A stretch of DNA of 64,000 nt from Porticoccus sp038143955 (lineage in GTDB: Bacteria > Pseudomonadota > Gammaproteobacteria > Pseudomonadales > Porticoccaceae): the NCBI GenBank assembly GCA_038143955.1, contig JAYQMT010000005.1:62001-126000 (forward strand). The letters are read 5' to 3'. Below the pieces are notes generated by a model. It searched no databases. It worked only from the letters and a program-made list of their open reading frames with translations, and was not told the origin of the DNA. Positions 23,785-33,414 of the stretch are shown piece by piece; the first letter of the stretch is position 1; each line of letters begins with the position of its first letter. The translations under genes and the position numbers were made by a program.

Positions 23785-23868
23785 GCAGGGGTTCCCGAGC
23801 GGTCAAAGGGATCAGACTGTAACTCTGACGCGAAAGCTTCGGTGGTTCGAATCCACCCCCCTGCACCA
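23785..23868 (+). tRNA. tyrU: tRNA-Tyr (GTA)
   Basis: 84 nt with the long variable arm of class II tRNAs and encoded CCA. Anticodon loop CTGTAAC (GTA). Starts GCAGGGGTTCCCGAGCGG, ends CCCCTGCACCA. Confidence 0.96.
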
Positions 23869-23999
23869 AATTTTATACTCGGTACTATTGTTATTTAACA
23901 ATAACTTAAGTACCTTATGCACATAGATATTTATTATCATTGATTTTATCATCAGTGGTCAAACGGATAGGTTGCATTTGCAACAAAAAATAGATTTGG

Positions 24000-24026
24000 C
24001 TCCATCAGAAAATGAATTCTGTGGAG
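24000..24026 (+). promoter_or_regulatory. Hairpin in the tRNA-Tyr to tRNA-Gly spacer
   Basis: CTCCA-T-CAGAA and TTCTG-TGGAG form a 10-bp stem with one bulge just before tRNA-Gly. No T tract follows, so it is more likely a tRNA-processing or pausing structure than a terminator. The rest of the 170-nt spacer shows nothing supportable. Confidence 0.35.
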
Positions 24027-24038
24027 TGGTGGTCATAG

Positions 24039-24112
<74 letters not shown>

Positions 24113-24137
24113 GATCCTACCGACAGGGATAGTTAAT

Positions 24138-24213
<76 letters not shown>

Positions 24214-24289
24214 GTATTTAGTAAGATACGGTATGCCGTATATAATTTTAACTAAGAAGTGTACAAGTATTGATTGAGGAGTTTTTGTC

Positions 24290-25513
24290 ATGTCAAAAGA
24301 AAAGTTCGAGCGTAATAAGACCCATGTTAATGTGGGTACAATTGGTCACGTAGACCATGGTAAAACAACATTAACAGCAGCGCTCACTCGAGTATGTGCT
24401 GAAGTGTGGGGCGGAGAAAAAGTTGCATTTGATGGTATTGATAACGCGCCTGAAGAGCGCGAACGCGGAATTACCATTGCTACATCACATGTAGAGTATG
24501 ACACGGATACACGTCATTATGCCCATGTAGATTGCCCAGGGCATGCTGATTATGTGAAAAATATGATCACAGGCGCTGCTCAGATGGATGGTGCAATCCT
24601 AGTTTGTGGCTCTACAGATGGTCCTATGCCGCAAACACGTGAACATATTCTGCTTGCTCGTCAGGTTGGTGTTCCCTATGTTGTAGTTTTTTTGAATAAA
24701 GCAGATCTCCTTGCTGCTGATTGCGGTGGCGTAGGTTCTGATGAATATAACGAAATGATTGAGCTAGTGGAAATGGAGCTTCGTGAACTTCTTGATGCTT
24801 ACGAATTTCCTGGAGATGATACACCAATTATTTGTGGTTCTGCGCTAATGGCTCTTGAAGGAAAAGATGATAACGAGCTAGGAACTACAGCTGTCAAAAA
24901 ACTAGTTGAAACACTGGATACGTATATTCCAGATCCTGTTCGAGATATAGATAAACCGTTCCTTTTACCAATTGAAGATGTGTTCTCTATTGCTGGTCGT
25001 GGAACTGTTGTAACTGGTAGAGTTGAGCGAGGCATTGTTAAGGTTGGTGAGGAAATTGAAATTATTGGTATTAAAGACACTACCAAGACGACCTGTACAG
25101 GTGTAGAAATGTTCAGAAAGTTACTAGATGAAGGCCGTGCTGGTGAAAATGTTGGAGTCTTGCTTCGTGGAACTAAACGAGAAGAAATTGAGCGTGGTCA
25201 AATTTTAGCAAAACCTGGATCTGTCAAGCCGCACACAAAATTCGAAGCAGAAGTTTATGTTTTGTCAAAAGATGAAGGTGGTAGACACACTCCTTTCTTC
25301 AAGGGTTATCGACCACAGTTCTATTTTAGAACTACAGATGTAACCGGAGCTTGTGAATTACCTGATGGAGTTGAAATGGTTATGCCTGGTGATAATATAA
25401 AAATGGTTGTCACATTGATACATCCAATTGCTATGGAAGAAGGATTACGTTTTGCTATCCGGGAAGGTGGCCGTACAGTAGGCGCCGGTGTTGTAGCTAA
25501 AATTATTGAATAA
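24290..25513 (+). CDS. tuf: Elongation factor Tu
   Basis: 407 aa, intact. Delivers aminoacyl-tRNA to the ribosome. GTPase motifs: GHVDHGKTTLT (P-loop), DCPGHADY, NKADLL. Domains II and III follow (RGTVVTGRVERGIVKVGE, GEGGR-like GGRTVGAGVVAKIIE). The protein is about 10 residues longer than E. coli EF-Tu through an insertion after NKADLL (AADCGGVGSDEYNEM). As I recall, this insertion is shared by several marine gammaproteobacterial EF-Tus, so it is not anomalous. GAGGAG precedes the ATG. This is the only tuf in the window, and the copy usual after fusA is absent. Confidence 0.98.
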   Translation: MSKEKFERNKTHVNVGTIGHVDHGKTTLTAALTRVCAEVWGGEKVAFDGIDNAPEERERGITIATSHVEYDTDTRHYAHVDCPGHADYVKNMITGAAQMDGAILVCGSTDGPMPQTREHILLARQVGVPYVVVFLNKADLLAADCGGVGSDEYNEMIELVEMELRELLDAYEFPGDDTPIICGSALMALEGKDDNELGTTAVKKLVETLDTYIPDPVRDIDKPFLLPIEDVFSIAGRGTVVTGRVERGIVKVGEEIEIIGIKDTTKTTCTGVEMFRKLLDEGRAGENVGVLLRGTKREEIERGQILAKPGSVKPHTKFEAEVYVLSKDEGGRHTPFFKGYRPQFYFRTTDVTGACELPDGVEMVMPGDNIKMVVTLIHPIAMEEGLRFAIREGGRTVGAGVVAKIIE

Positions 25514-25533
25514 TAAAAAGAACTACTATGCCA

Positions 25534-25562
25534 AGTCGAAGTCTTTTGGGCTTCGACCTTCT
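25534..25562 (+). terminator. Hairpin after tuf, possible weak terminator or tRNA-Trp processing site
   Basis: GTCGAAG (25536-25542) pairs with CTTCGAC (25552-25558). The tail is only moderately T-rich (CTTCTTGTTACTTT). Partial termination between tuf and tRNA-Trp is plausible. Confidence 0.5.
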
Positions 25563-25590
25563 TGTTACTTTATATCTGGGTTTTTATGAT

Positions 25591-25666
25591 AGGCCAGTAG
25601 TTCAATTGGTAGAGCGTCGGTCTCCAAAACCGAATGTTGGGGGTTCGAGTCCCTCCTGGCCTGCCA
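25591..25666 (+). tRNA. trpT: tRNA-Trp (CCA)
   Basis: 76 nt with encoded terminal CCA. Acceptor AGGCCAG/CTGGCCT, anticodon loop CTCCAAA (CCA). It lies between tuf and secE, a common gammaproteobacterial arrangement. Confidence 0.97.
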
Positions 25667-25735
25667 ATAAATTTTTTCAATCTGGCTTTATTTTAAGATG
25701 ATAAAAAGTAAATATAATTTAGGGCGCAATTTCAT

Positions 25736-26104
25736 ATGAGTGCGACTGCAGAAGAAAAACAGTACAAATTAGATAGCCTTAAATGGCTGATTATTGTAGC
25801 TCTTACCGCTTCGGCTATCTATGGTAACTATTATTTTGCAGCTGAATCGTTTCTTTACAGAGCGATAGCTTGGCTAGTAGTTGCTGTCATCGTCGTCTTT
25901 ATTGGTTCGAAGACACAGAAGGGTTCTAGTTTGCTGAAATTGACTTATGGAGCATATAACGAAGCACTCAGAGTAGTTTGGCCAACACGTCAAGAAAGAA
26001 ATCAAACCACACTAATGGTTGTAGTTGTCGTATTAATTATGTCCATGATTTTATGGGGTTTGGACACTTTTTTCGGTTGGATTGCTTCAATAGTCATAGG
26101 TTAA
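25736..26104 (+). CDS. secE: Preprotein translocase subunit SecE
   Basis: 122 aa with three predicted membrane helices (WLIIVALTASAIYGNYYF; AIAWLVVAVIVVFIG; MVVVVVLIMSMILWGL), the long gammaproteobacterial form. The conserved cytoplasmic amphipathic segment is EALRVVWPTRQERNQTT. SecE clamps SecY, encoded at 52736, in the inner-membrane translocon. It is 9 nt upstream of nusG, the universal secE-nusG pair. Confidence 0.95.
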   Translation: MSATAEEKQYKLDSLKWLIIVALTASAIYGNYYFAAESFLYRAIAWLVVAVIVVFIGSKTQKGSSLLKLTYGAYNEALRVVWPTRQERNQTTLMVVVVVLIMSMILWGLDTFFGWIASIVIG

Positions 26105-26113
26105 GGGGATCAC

Positions 26114-26641
26114 ATGCGCTGGTACGTTGTACACGCCTATTCGGGCTATGAAAAAAAAGTTGCCTTAGCGCTTAAAGATAGAGTGGTACTCCATAATATG
26201 GAGAAAATATTTGGGGATATCTTAGTGCCAACTGAAGAGGTGGTAGAGCTGAAAGGGGGAGTTAAACGTAAAAGTGAGCGTAAATTTTTCCCTGGTTATG
26301 TTCTCGTTCAAATGGAATTAAATGACGATTCTTGGCATTTAGTGAAGGAAACTCCAAGAGTTTTAGGTTTCATTGGAGGCAAGGCAGATATGCCTGCACC
26401 TATTACAGATAAAGAAGCTGATGCAATTTTGCAAAGGGTTCAGGATTCTGAAGATAAACCAAGACCTAAAACTGTCTTTGAGGCAGGCGAGATAGTTCGA
26501 GTTATTGATGGACCCTTCAATGATTTCAATGGTGTTGTTGAAGAAGTAAATTATGAGAAAAGCAGAGTCCGAGTATCCGTATCGATATTTGGTCGAAACA
26601 CCCCTGTTGAGCTTGAGTTTGTTCAAGTAGAGAAAATTTAA
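26114..26641 (+). CDS. nusG: Transcription termination/antitermination factor NusG
   Basis: 175 aa, intact. The N-terminal NGN domain begins MRWYVVHAYSGYEKKVA, which clamps RNA polymerase. The C-terminal KOW domain (GEIVRVIDGPFNDFNGVVEE) binds Rho or S10. It couples elongation to translation and Rho termination, and works at boxA sites such as those in the rRNA operon here. Confidence 0.97.
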   Translation: MRWYVVHAYSGYEKKVALALKDRVVLHNMEKIFGDILVPTEEVVELKGGVKRKSERKFFPGYVLVQMELNDDSWHLVKETPRVLGFIGGKADMPAPITDKEADAILQRVQDSEDKPRPKTVFEAGEIVRVIDGPFNDFNGVVEEVNYEKSRVRVSVSIFGRNTPVELEFVQVEKI

Positions 26642-26733
26642 TAGTTTTTAGCTCTGGATAAAAAAAGAGCAGGGAAGCCTGGGATAAGTTTTACATGAAC
26701 TTTGAGGCGTTAGACCCAAAATGGAGAAGTAAA

Positions 26734-27165
26734 ATGGCTAAAAAAGTAGATTCTTACGTAAAGTTGCAAGTGCCTGCAGGTAAGGCTAATCCCAGTCCTC
26801 CCGTTGGTCCCGCATTAGGGCAAAAAGGAGTTAATATTATGGAGTTTTGCAAAGCATTTAATGCACAAACACAGGAACTAGAGCCCGGTTCACCGGTACC
26901 AGTTGTCATAAGTGTATATGCCGATAAAAGTTTCACTTTTATTACAAAAACTTCTCCTGCATCATATCTATTAAAAAAAGCTGCTGGTATTCAGAGTGGC
27001 AGTGGTACTCCTAATACGAAAAAAGTCGGTACAGTTACCAGAGCACAATGTGAAGAAATTGTTAAAACAAAAGAAACCGACTTAACTGCCTCCGATATGG
27101 ACGCTGCAGTAAGAACTATTGCTGGTTCTGCTCGGTCTATGGGTCTTGATGTGGAGGGTTTGTAG
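26734..27165 (+). CDS. rplK: 50S ribosomal protein L11
   Basis: 143 aa from the ATG of MAKKVDSYVKLQVPAGKANP. It is preceded by GGAGAAGTAAA, which rules out the upstream in-frame ATG at 26695. L11 forms the GTPase-associated centre with 23S helices 43-44. It is immediately followed by rplA with no gap, consistent with L1-regulated coupled translation. Confidence 0.97.
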   Translation: MAKKVDSYVKLQVPAGKANPSPPVGPALGQKGVNIMEFCKAFNAQTQELEPGSPVPVVISVYADKSFTFITKTSPASYLLKKAAGIQSGSGTPNTKKVGTVTRAQCEEIVKTKETDLTASDMDAAVRTIAGSARSMGLDVEGL

Positions 27166-27861
27166 ATGACTAAGCTTTCAAAGCGCATTCGCGCAATTCG
27201 TGAAAATGTTGAAATTGGGAAACAGTACCCAATACATGATGCAGTCGCATTATTAAAAGAGGTTTCTTCTGTTAAATTTTCTGAAGTTGTAGATGTTGCA
27301 GTGAATTTGGGTATAGATCCTAAGAAATCTGATCAAGCGGTCAGAGGAGCAACTACTCTTCCCCATGGCACAGGTAAAAATGTAAGAGTTGCAGTTTTTG
27401 CTCAAGGTGATGCTGCAGAGGCTGCAAGAGAATCAGGAGCAGATTTGGTAGGTATGGAAGATTTAGCTGAAGATATTAAAGCAGGAAATATGAATTTTGA
27501 TGTAGTTATTGCTGAACCGGCAGCAATGAGGGTAGTCGGTCTGCTAGGTCAAGTTTTGGGTCCCAGAGGTTTGATGCCTAACCCCAAAACTGGAACAGTA
27601 ACACCAGATGTGACAGCGGCTGTCAAAGACGCCAAGGCGGGTCAGGTTCGTTATCGCGTAGATAAAAATGGAATTATTCACGGTGCAATTGGTAGCCTAA
27701 ACTTTGATGCATTCGCTTTGAAGGAGAATCTCGAAGCATTAATTTTGGATCTCAAAAAGGCTAAGCCAGCATCAGCAAAAGGTGTATTTCTCAGCAAGAT
27801 TACACTTTCAACAACAATGGGACCTGGGTTAATAATTGATCAGGCTTCGCTAGAGGTATAA
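27166..27861 (+). CDS. rplA: 50S ribosomal protein L1
   Basis: 231 aa, intact. Forms the L1 stalk near the E site and represses its own rplKA message. Recognised by LPHGTGKNVRVAVFAQG and GQVLGPRGLMPNPKTGTVT. Starts directly after the rplK stop. Confidence 0.98.
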   Translation: MTKLSKRIRAIRENVEIGKQYPIHDAVALLKEVSSVKFSEVVDVAVNLGIDPKKSDQAVRGATTLPHGTGKNVRVAVFAQGDAAEAARESGADLVGMEDLAEDIKAGNMNFDVVIAEPAAMRVVGLLGQVLGPRGLMPNPKTGTVTPDVTAAVKDAKAGQVRYRVDKNGIIHGAIGSLNFDAFALKENLEALILDLKKAKPASAKGVFLSKITLSTTMGPGLIIDQASLEV

Positions 27862-27894
27862 AAAGAATAAGATTTCTATATGAGATCAAATAAA

Positions 27895-28121
27895 CTTTGG
27901 GGTCTAGGTAGTCCGCTTAGATCGTTAAAGACCGTAGGTGCCTTAATTCAAGGTTTAATGGACTCTTCTTTTTAGTGGAGAACCGCCTACGCAGACGGTG
28001 TAACCCGATTCAGTGTTTAAATAACTGGATTTGATCGCCGAAATTGCATCAAGATTATGTTTGATGCTTAACCGATTAATAACCCAGTTTGGGTGATTAA
28101 TTAAATCCAGGAGAAAGTCTC
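27895..28121 (+). promoter_or_regulatory. L10 (rplJ) leader RNA
   Basis: The 260-nt rplA-rplJ gap contains AGACCGTAGGTG and the complementary CCTACGCAGACGGTG. These are the conserved kink-turn and stem elements of the gammaproteobacterial L10 leader, where the L10-(L12)4 complex represses rplJL translation. A following AT-rich portion has GTTTGGGTGATTAAT before the GGAGAAAG ribosome binding site. Exact ends are uncertain. Confidence 0.8.
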
Positions 28122-28652
28122 GTGGCATTAAATCTCGAAAGCAAAAAAGTGATAGTAGACCAAGTTGGCACTACTGCTTCAAACGCTTTGTCATTGATAA
28201 TTGCCGATGCACGCGGAGTTAATGTGACTGATATGACAATTCTTCGTGAAAAAGCACGTGAACAAAATATCGAGATTCGCGTAGTGCGCAATACACTTGC
28301 AAAGCTAGCGTTCAAAGGTACGGATTTTGAGTGCGTAAGTGAAGTATTGACTGGTCCATCATTATTTGGTTTTTCTATGGAAGACCCCGGCGCTGCTGCT
28401 CGTTTGTTTAAAGAGTTTGCGAAAGATAATGATAAGTTTGAAGTAAAAGCTCTATCTATAAGTGGTCAACTATTAGATAACGGGCAAATTGATGTTTTAG
28501 CTAAACTACCAACCTTAGAACAGGCTCTTGGTCAATTAGCTTGCGTAACATTGGCACCAATCACTAAGCTAGTTCGCACTTTTAACGAGGTGCCAACTAA
28601 AGTTACTCGTGTTGTAGGGGCTGTTCGTGATAAAAAGCAGGAAGCTGCATAA
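28122..28652 (+). CDS. rplJ: 50S ribosomal protein L10
   Basis: 176 aa, GTG start following AGGAGAAAGTCTC. L10 anchors L7/L12 dimers to the ribosome and autoregulates through the leader upstream. N-terminal MALNLESKKVIVDQVG and the C-terminal L12-binding helix are recognisable. It is 45 nt before rplL. Confidence 0.97.
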   Translation: MALNLESKKVIVDQVGTTASNALSLIIADARGVNVTDMTILREKAREQNIEIRVVRNTLAKLAFKGTDFECVSEVLTGPSLFGFSMEDPGAAARLFKEFAKDNDKFEVKALSISGQLLDNGQIDVLAKLPTLEQALGQLACVTLAPITKLVRTFNEVPTKVTRVVGAVRDKKQEAA

Positions 28653-28697
28653 TTCAGTGAATAGTTTATGTAAATTTATTTAATTAGGAGATAGATT

Positions 28698-29078
28698 ATG
28701 GCTCTTTCCAAAGATGATATCTTAGAAGCAATAGCTTCAATGAGCGTGATGGAAGTTGTTGAGCTTGTAACAGCAATGGAAGAAAAATTTGGCGTGTCTG
28801 CACAAGCTGCAGTTGCAGTAGCTGCTCCTGCAGCTGGGGGAGATGCTGGTGATGCACCTGCAGCAAAAGACGCCTTTGACGTGATGTTAACATCAGTTGG
28901 TGAAAAGAAAGTTAATGTCATTAAAGCTGTCCGTGCTATAACAGGTTTAGGTTTAAAGGAAGCTAAAGATCTTGTAGACAGCGCCCCCTCAGTGATTAAA
29001 GAAGGGGCTCCAACATCTGAAGCGGAAGAAGCTAAAAAACAGCTGGAAGAGGCCGGTGCTACCAGTGAGCTGAAATAA
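28698..29078 (+). CDS. rplL: 50S ribosomal protein L7/L12
   Basis: 126 aa. N-terminal dimerisation helix pair (ILEAIASMSVMEVVELVTA), an Ala/Gly/Pro-rich hinge near residues 35-55, and the C-terminal factor-binding domain (KVNVIKAVRAITGLGLKEA). It recruits EF-Tu and EF-G to the ribosome. Preceded by TAGGAG. Intact. Confidence 0.98.
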   Translation: MALSKDDILEAIASMSVMEVVELVTAMEEKFGVSAQAAVAVAAPAAGGDAGDAPAAKDAFDVMLTSVGEKKVNVIKAVRAITGLGLKEAKDLVDSAPSVIKEGAPTSEAEEAKKQLEEAGATSELK

Positions 29079-29114
29079 GCTCATAGTGCCCATGTCTGAT
29101 AATTAATCAGGCTT

Positions 29115-29138
29115 AGGCTGAGCAAACATCCTCAGCCT
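29115..29138 (+). promoter_or_regulatory. rplL-rpoB intercistronic hairpin (attenuator or processing site)
   Basis: AGGCTGAG and CTCAGCCT form an 8-bp perfect stem with an 8-nt loop. The following tail is not a T tract. The position matches the partial terminator/RNase III site that lowers rpoBC relative to ribosomal proteins in E. coli. Function here is inferred from position. Confidence 0.5.
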
Positions 29139-29259
29139 TCCAGCGCTTTCTGCCCTTTAGACAGTTAGTGTGACAAATATCCTTTTTTGTAAAAGATTTA
29201 TGGTATTAAATTTTTATAACCCATGAAGTTTAAGACTAAAAATCAAGATGGGGAACATA

Positions 29260-32200
29260 ATGGCTTACTCGTATACTGAGAAAAAACGCATCCGTAATGA
29301 TTTTGGCAAGCTTCCACAAGTTATGGATTTACCTTATTTGCTTGCAATACAAATGGATTCTTATCGAAATTTTACTCAAATAGATATCCCAAATGAGGAT
29401 AGAATTGAGGCTGGTTTGCATGCAGCCTTTAAATCCGTATTTCCAATTGTCAGTTATTCAGGGAATGCAGGGCTTGAGTATGTAGATTACAATCTTGGAA
29501 AACCAATATTTGATGAAGAGGAATGTAAGCTTAGAAGTGTAACCTACGGTTGTTCCCTCCGTGTGAGGGTCCGCTTGATGATTTATGACAAAGATTCTTC
29601 TTACAAAACAATCAAAGAAATTAAGGATCAAGAGGTCTATATGGGAGAAATCCCTTTAATGACCAATAACGGTACTTTTATAATAAATGGTACTGAGAGA
29701 GTAGTTGTATCTCAACTTCACCGTTCTCCGGGTGTATTTTTTGATCATGACAAAGGAAAAACACACTCCTCGGGTAAATTATTATATTCTGCTCGAGTGA
29801 TTCCATATCGTGGTTCATGGTTGGACTTTGAATTTGATCCAAAAGATTTAGTCTACGTTCGTATTGATCGTCGACGAAAGTTACCAGCGACAATGTTACT
29901 TCGTGCTCTCGGTTTTAGTGCCGAAGAAATGTTGGCGGAGTTTTTTGACACAAATACTTTCAACTTACGAAAGGATGGAACTTACACCCTTGATCTAGAG
30001 CCCTCTAGACTTAGAGGCGATATCGCTACCTTTGATATTGTAGATAAAAAAGGAAAACTAATCGTTGCAGACGGTCGTCGAATAACAGCAAGACATGTTA
30101 AAGAATTGGAAAAACAAAAAATTACTAAGCTTTCCATTCCGTCGGACTATTTGCATGGACGTCCACTCGCAAAAGATGTTGTGAATCCAGATACAGGTGA
30201 AATTTTATTCAAATGTAATACGGAAATCGATGAAGAAATTTTAAGTAAAATCCGTGAAGCAGGTTTATCTTCAATCGAATCTATCTATACCAATGATCTT
30301 GATAGAGGACCGTTCATTTCAGATACATTAAGATCGGACAGCACCCATACACAAATGGAGGCTTTAGTAGAAATCTATCGAATGATGCGACCAGGCGAGC
30401 CACCAACAAAAGAATCAGCAGAAAATTTGTTTAACAATTTATTTTTTAGTTTAGATAGATATGATTTATCAGCTGTTGGGCGAATGAAGTTTAATCGTCG
30501 ACTTGGTCGTGAAGAGGATACTGGTTCAGGTATACTAAGTAAAAATGACATCGTTGGCGTACTAAAAGTACTGATTGGCATTCGTGATGGTAAAGGTATT
30601 GTTGATGATATCGATCACCTAGGAAATCGAAGAATCAGATCTGTAGGTGAAATGGCAGAAAATCAATTTCGTATAGGACTGGTTCGAGTTGAACGAGCTG
30701 TTAAAGAACGCTTATCAGTTGCTGAAGCAGATGGTTTAATGCCCCAAGATTTAGTAAATGCTAAGCCTGTTGCTGCGGCTATGAAAGAGTTTTTTGGATC
30801 TAGTCAACTTTCACAATTTATGGATCAAAACAACCCACTATCAGAGGTTACCCATAAACGTAGAATCTCAGCTCTAGGACCAGGAGGATTAACTCGAGAG
30901 CGTGCCGGTTTTGAAGTACGTGATGTTCATCCTACCCACTACGGAAGAGTTTGTCCTATTGAGACGCCAGAGGGACCCAATATAGGACTTATCAACTCTT
31001 TAGCTGCATACGCAAGAACAAATGATTATGGGTTTTTAGAAACACCTTACAGGAAGGTTATCGATGGGAAGGTAACAGATAATATAGAGTACATGTCTGC
31101 TATTAATGAGGCAGATTTTATTATTGCACAAGCGTCTGCATCAGTTGATAAAAAGGTTTTCTGTCTGAAGAGCTGGTCAGTGTTCGCTATCAGGGAGAAT
31201 TTAGTTTAAAGGCTCCTAATGAAATCCATTTTATGGATGTCTCACCGCAACAAGTTGTTTCGGTTGCTGCGGCACTAATCCCATTTTTGGAGCATGATGA
31301 CGCAAATAGAGCATTAATGGGGTCGAATATGCAGCGTCAAGCAGTTCCCACGCTGAAAGCAGAAAAACCACTAGTTGGAACAGGCTTTGAAAGATTTGTT
31401 GCTTCAGACTCAGGAGTTTGCGTTGTTGCAAAAAGAGGCGGTGAAATAGAGAGTGTAGATGCCAGTAGAATTGTTGTGAGAGTAAATAGTGATGAAGTTG
31501 AAACTGGTGATGCTGGTGTTGATATTTACAATCTAATAAAATATACCAGATCAAATCAAAATACATGCATCAATCAGTGCCCTATAGTTTCTTTGGGAGA
31601 TTCCGTATCACGAGGAGATATCCTAGCAGACGGACCGTCTGTTGATATGGGCGAGCTGGCCTTAGGTCAAAATATGCGCATCGCTTTTATGCCATGGAAT
31701 GGATATAACTTCGAAGATTCGATAATGATCTCTGAGACAGTTGTTCAAGAGGACCGTTTTACAACAATCCATATTCAAGAACTGACCGCAACATCCCGTG
31801 ATACGAAACTTGGATCAGAAGAGATAACAGCTGATATACCTAATGTTGGTGAGGCCGCTCTTTCTCGCCTTGACGAATCTGGCATTGTCTTTATTGGAGC
31901 AGAAGTTTCCGCTGGAGATATTTTAGTAGGTAAGGTTACACCAAAAGGGGAAACACAACTGACCCCGGAAGAAAAACTTCTTCGAGCGATTTTCGGCGAA
32001 AAAGCTTCTGACGTAAAAGATACGTCATTAAGAGTCCCGTCTGGAACCAAAGGGACTGTTATAGATGTTCAGGTGTTTACTCGAGAGGGGCTAGAAAAGG
32101 ATCAAAGATCTGTTGAGATTGAAGAGGCAGCACTTACTCAATTTAGGCTAGATTTGGATGATGAATTTCGCATTATGGAGAATGCAACCTTTGAAAGGTT

Positions 32201-33341
32201 AACTGCTGCATTATCCGGCAAAGAAATACTCAAAGCACCAGGTTCAAAGAAAGGAGATAAACTTACATTCGAACAGGCAACCAACTTTAATAGTTCAGAT
32301 TGGTTCAGTGTTCGTATGGTAGATGAGAAATTAAATGAGCAAATAGAGCGTGCAGAAGAGTTGCTTGATGCGCGCAGAACTATTCTCGATGAACGGTTCG
32401 ATGACAAGAAAAACAAGCTTCAGAGTGGTGATGACCTCGCGCCTGGAGTTTTAAAAACAGTTAAAGTTTACCTCGCAGTTAAACGACGAGTTTAGCCAGG
32501 AGATAAAATGGCTGGACGTCACGGCAACAAGGGGGTCATCTCAGTTATAATGCCAGTCGAGGATATGCCACATGATGAACATGGTGTGCCAGTAGATATC
32601 GTTCTTAATCCACTAGGTGTTCCATCGCGGATGAATGTAGGGCAGGTTCTTGAGACACATATGGGTCTTGCAGCAAAAACTCTTGGAGAAAAAATTGATA
32701 AGATGATCCAAGAGCAAACTGAAAGTGCTAAAATCCGTGAATTTTTACAGGATGTTTATGATGTGGGTATTGGAACCCAAAAAGTCGATCTCGAGAAGTT
32801 GTCAGTGTCAGAATTTGATGAACTCACCCATAATCTTCGAGATGGAGTGCCTATAGCAACGCCCGTATTTGATGGTGCAAGCGAACATGAAATAAAACAA
32901 TTATTGAAGCTAGCTGATTTACCGGAAAGTGGACAAATGGAGCTATATGACGGTAGAACAGGGGACAAGTTCGAGCGCCCTGTAACAGTGGGATATATGT
33001 ATATGTTGAAATTGAATCATTTGGTTGATGATAAAATGCATGCTAGATCAACAGGATCCTACAGTCTTGTAACCCAACAGCCGCTTGGAGGGAAAGCTCA
33101 GTTTGGTGGACAAAGATTCGGAGAAATGGAAGTCTGGGCATTGGAAGCTTATGGTGCTTCTTATACTTTACAAGAAATGCTTACAGTAAAATCTGATGAT
33201 GTTAACGGTCGAACTAAGATGTATAAAAATATCGTGGATGGAGATCACCGCATGGAACCAGGAATGCCAGAATCATTTAATGTTTTGGTTAAAGAAGTGC
33301 GATCTCTAGGTATCAATATTGAGTTGGAACAAGAAAAATAG
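29260..33341 (+). CDS. rpoB: RNA polymerase beta subunit, one 1-nt deletion and one in-frame TAG
   Basis: Corrected length is 1360 aa. The ATG of MAYSYTEKKRIRNDFGKLP is used, and an in-frame ATG at 29248 adds four residues. Break 1 is in the A run 31150-31154, where one A is missing; restoring it gives DKKGFLSEELVSVRYQGEF. Break 2 is TAG at 32493-32495, where Gln is expected in KRRVxPGDKMAGRHGNKG. All beta regions are otherwise conserved, including the rifampicin pocket GSSQLSQFMDQNN and HKRRISALGPGG in wild-type form. The gene is essential and single-copy, so both breaks are most likely sequence error. Confidence 0.95.
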
Positions 33342-33414
33342 CCTTATTAAAAATTAAGTTGGAGGGGCGTTACGTTCGCCCGCTTTTAAAATATAGTATC
33401 CATCATGGAGAAAA

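Noticed and set aside
23940..24035. A further tRNA between tRNA-Tyr and tRNA-Gly
   Set aside because: No cloverleaf, no T-loop GTTCRA motif and no CCA; only a single hairpin is present.
24670..24770. Extra 10-residue segment after NKAD in EF-Tu as a novel insertion
   Set aside because: The same kind of insertion occurs in EF-Tu of several gammaproteobacterial lineages, as I recall, so it is a lineage feature.
30780..30900. Rifampicin-resistance changes in RpoB
   Set aside because: The SQLSQFMDQNN and HKRRISALGPGG segments match the susceptible sequence.
31150..31154. Programmed frameshifting in rpoB, rpoC and other genes
   Set aside because: The sites lack a common slippery heptamer and downstream structure, and occur in many unrelated genes with both losses and gains, which fits error rather than recoding.
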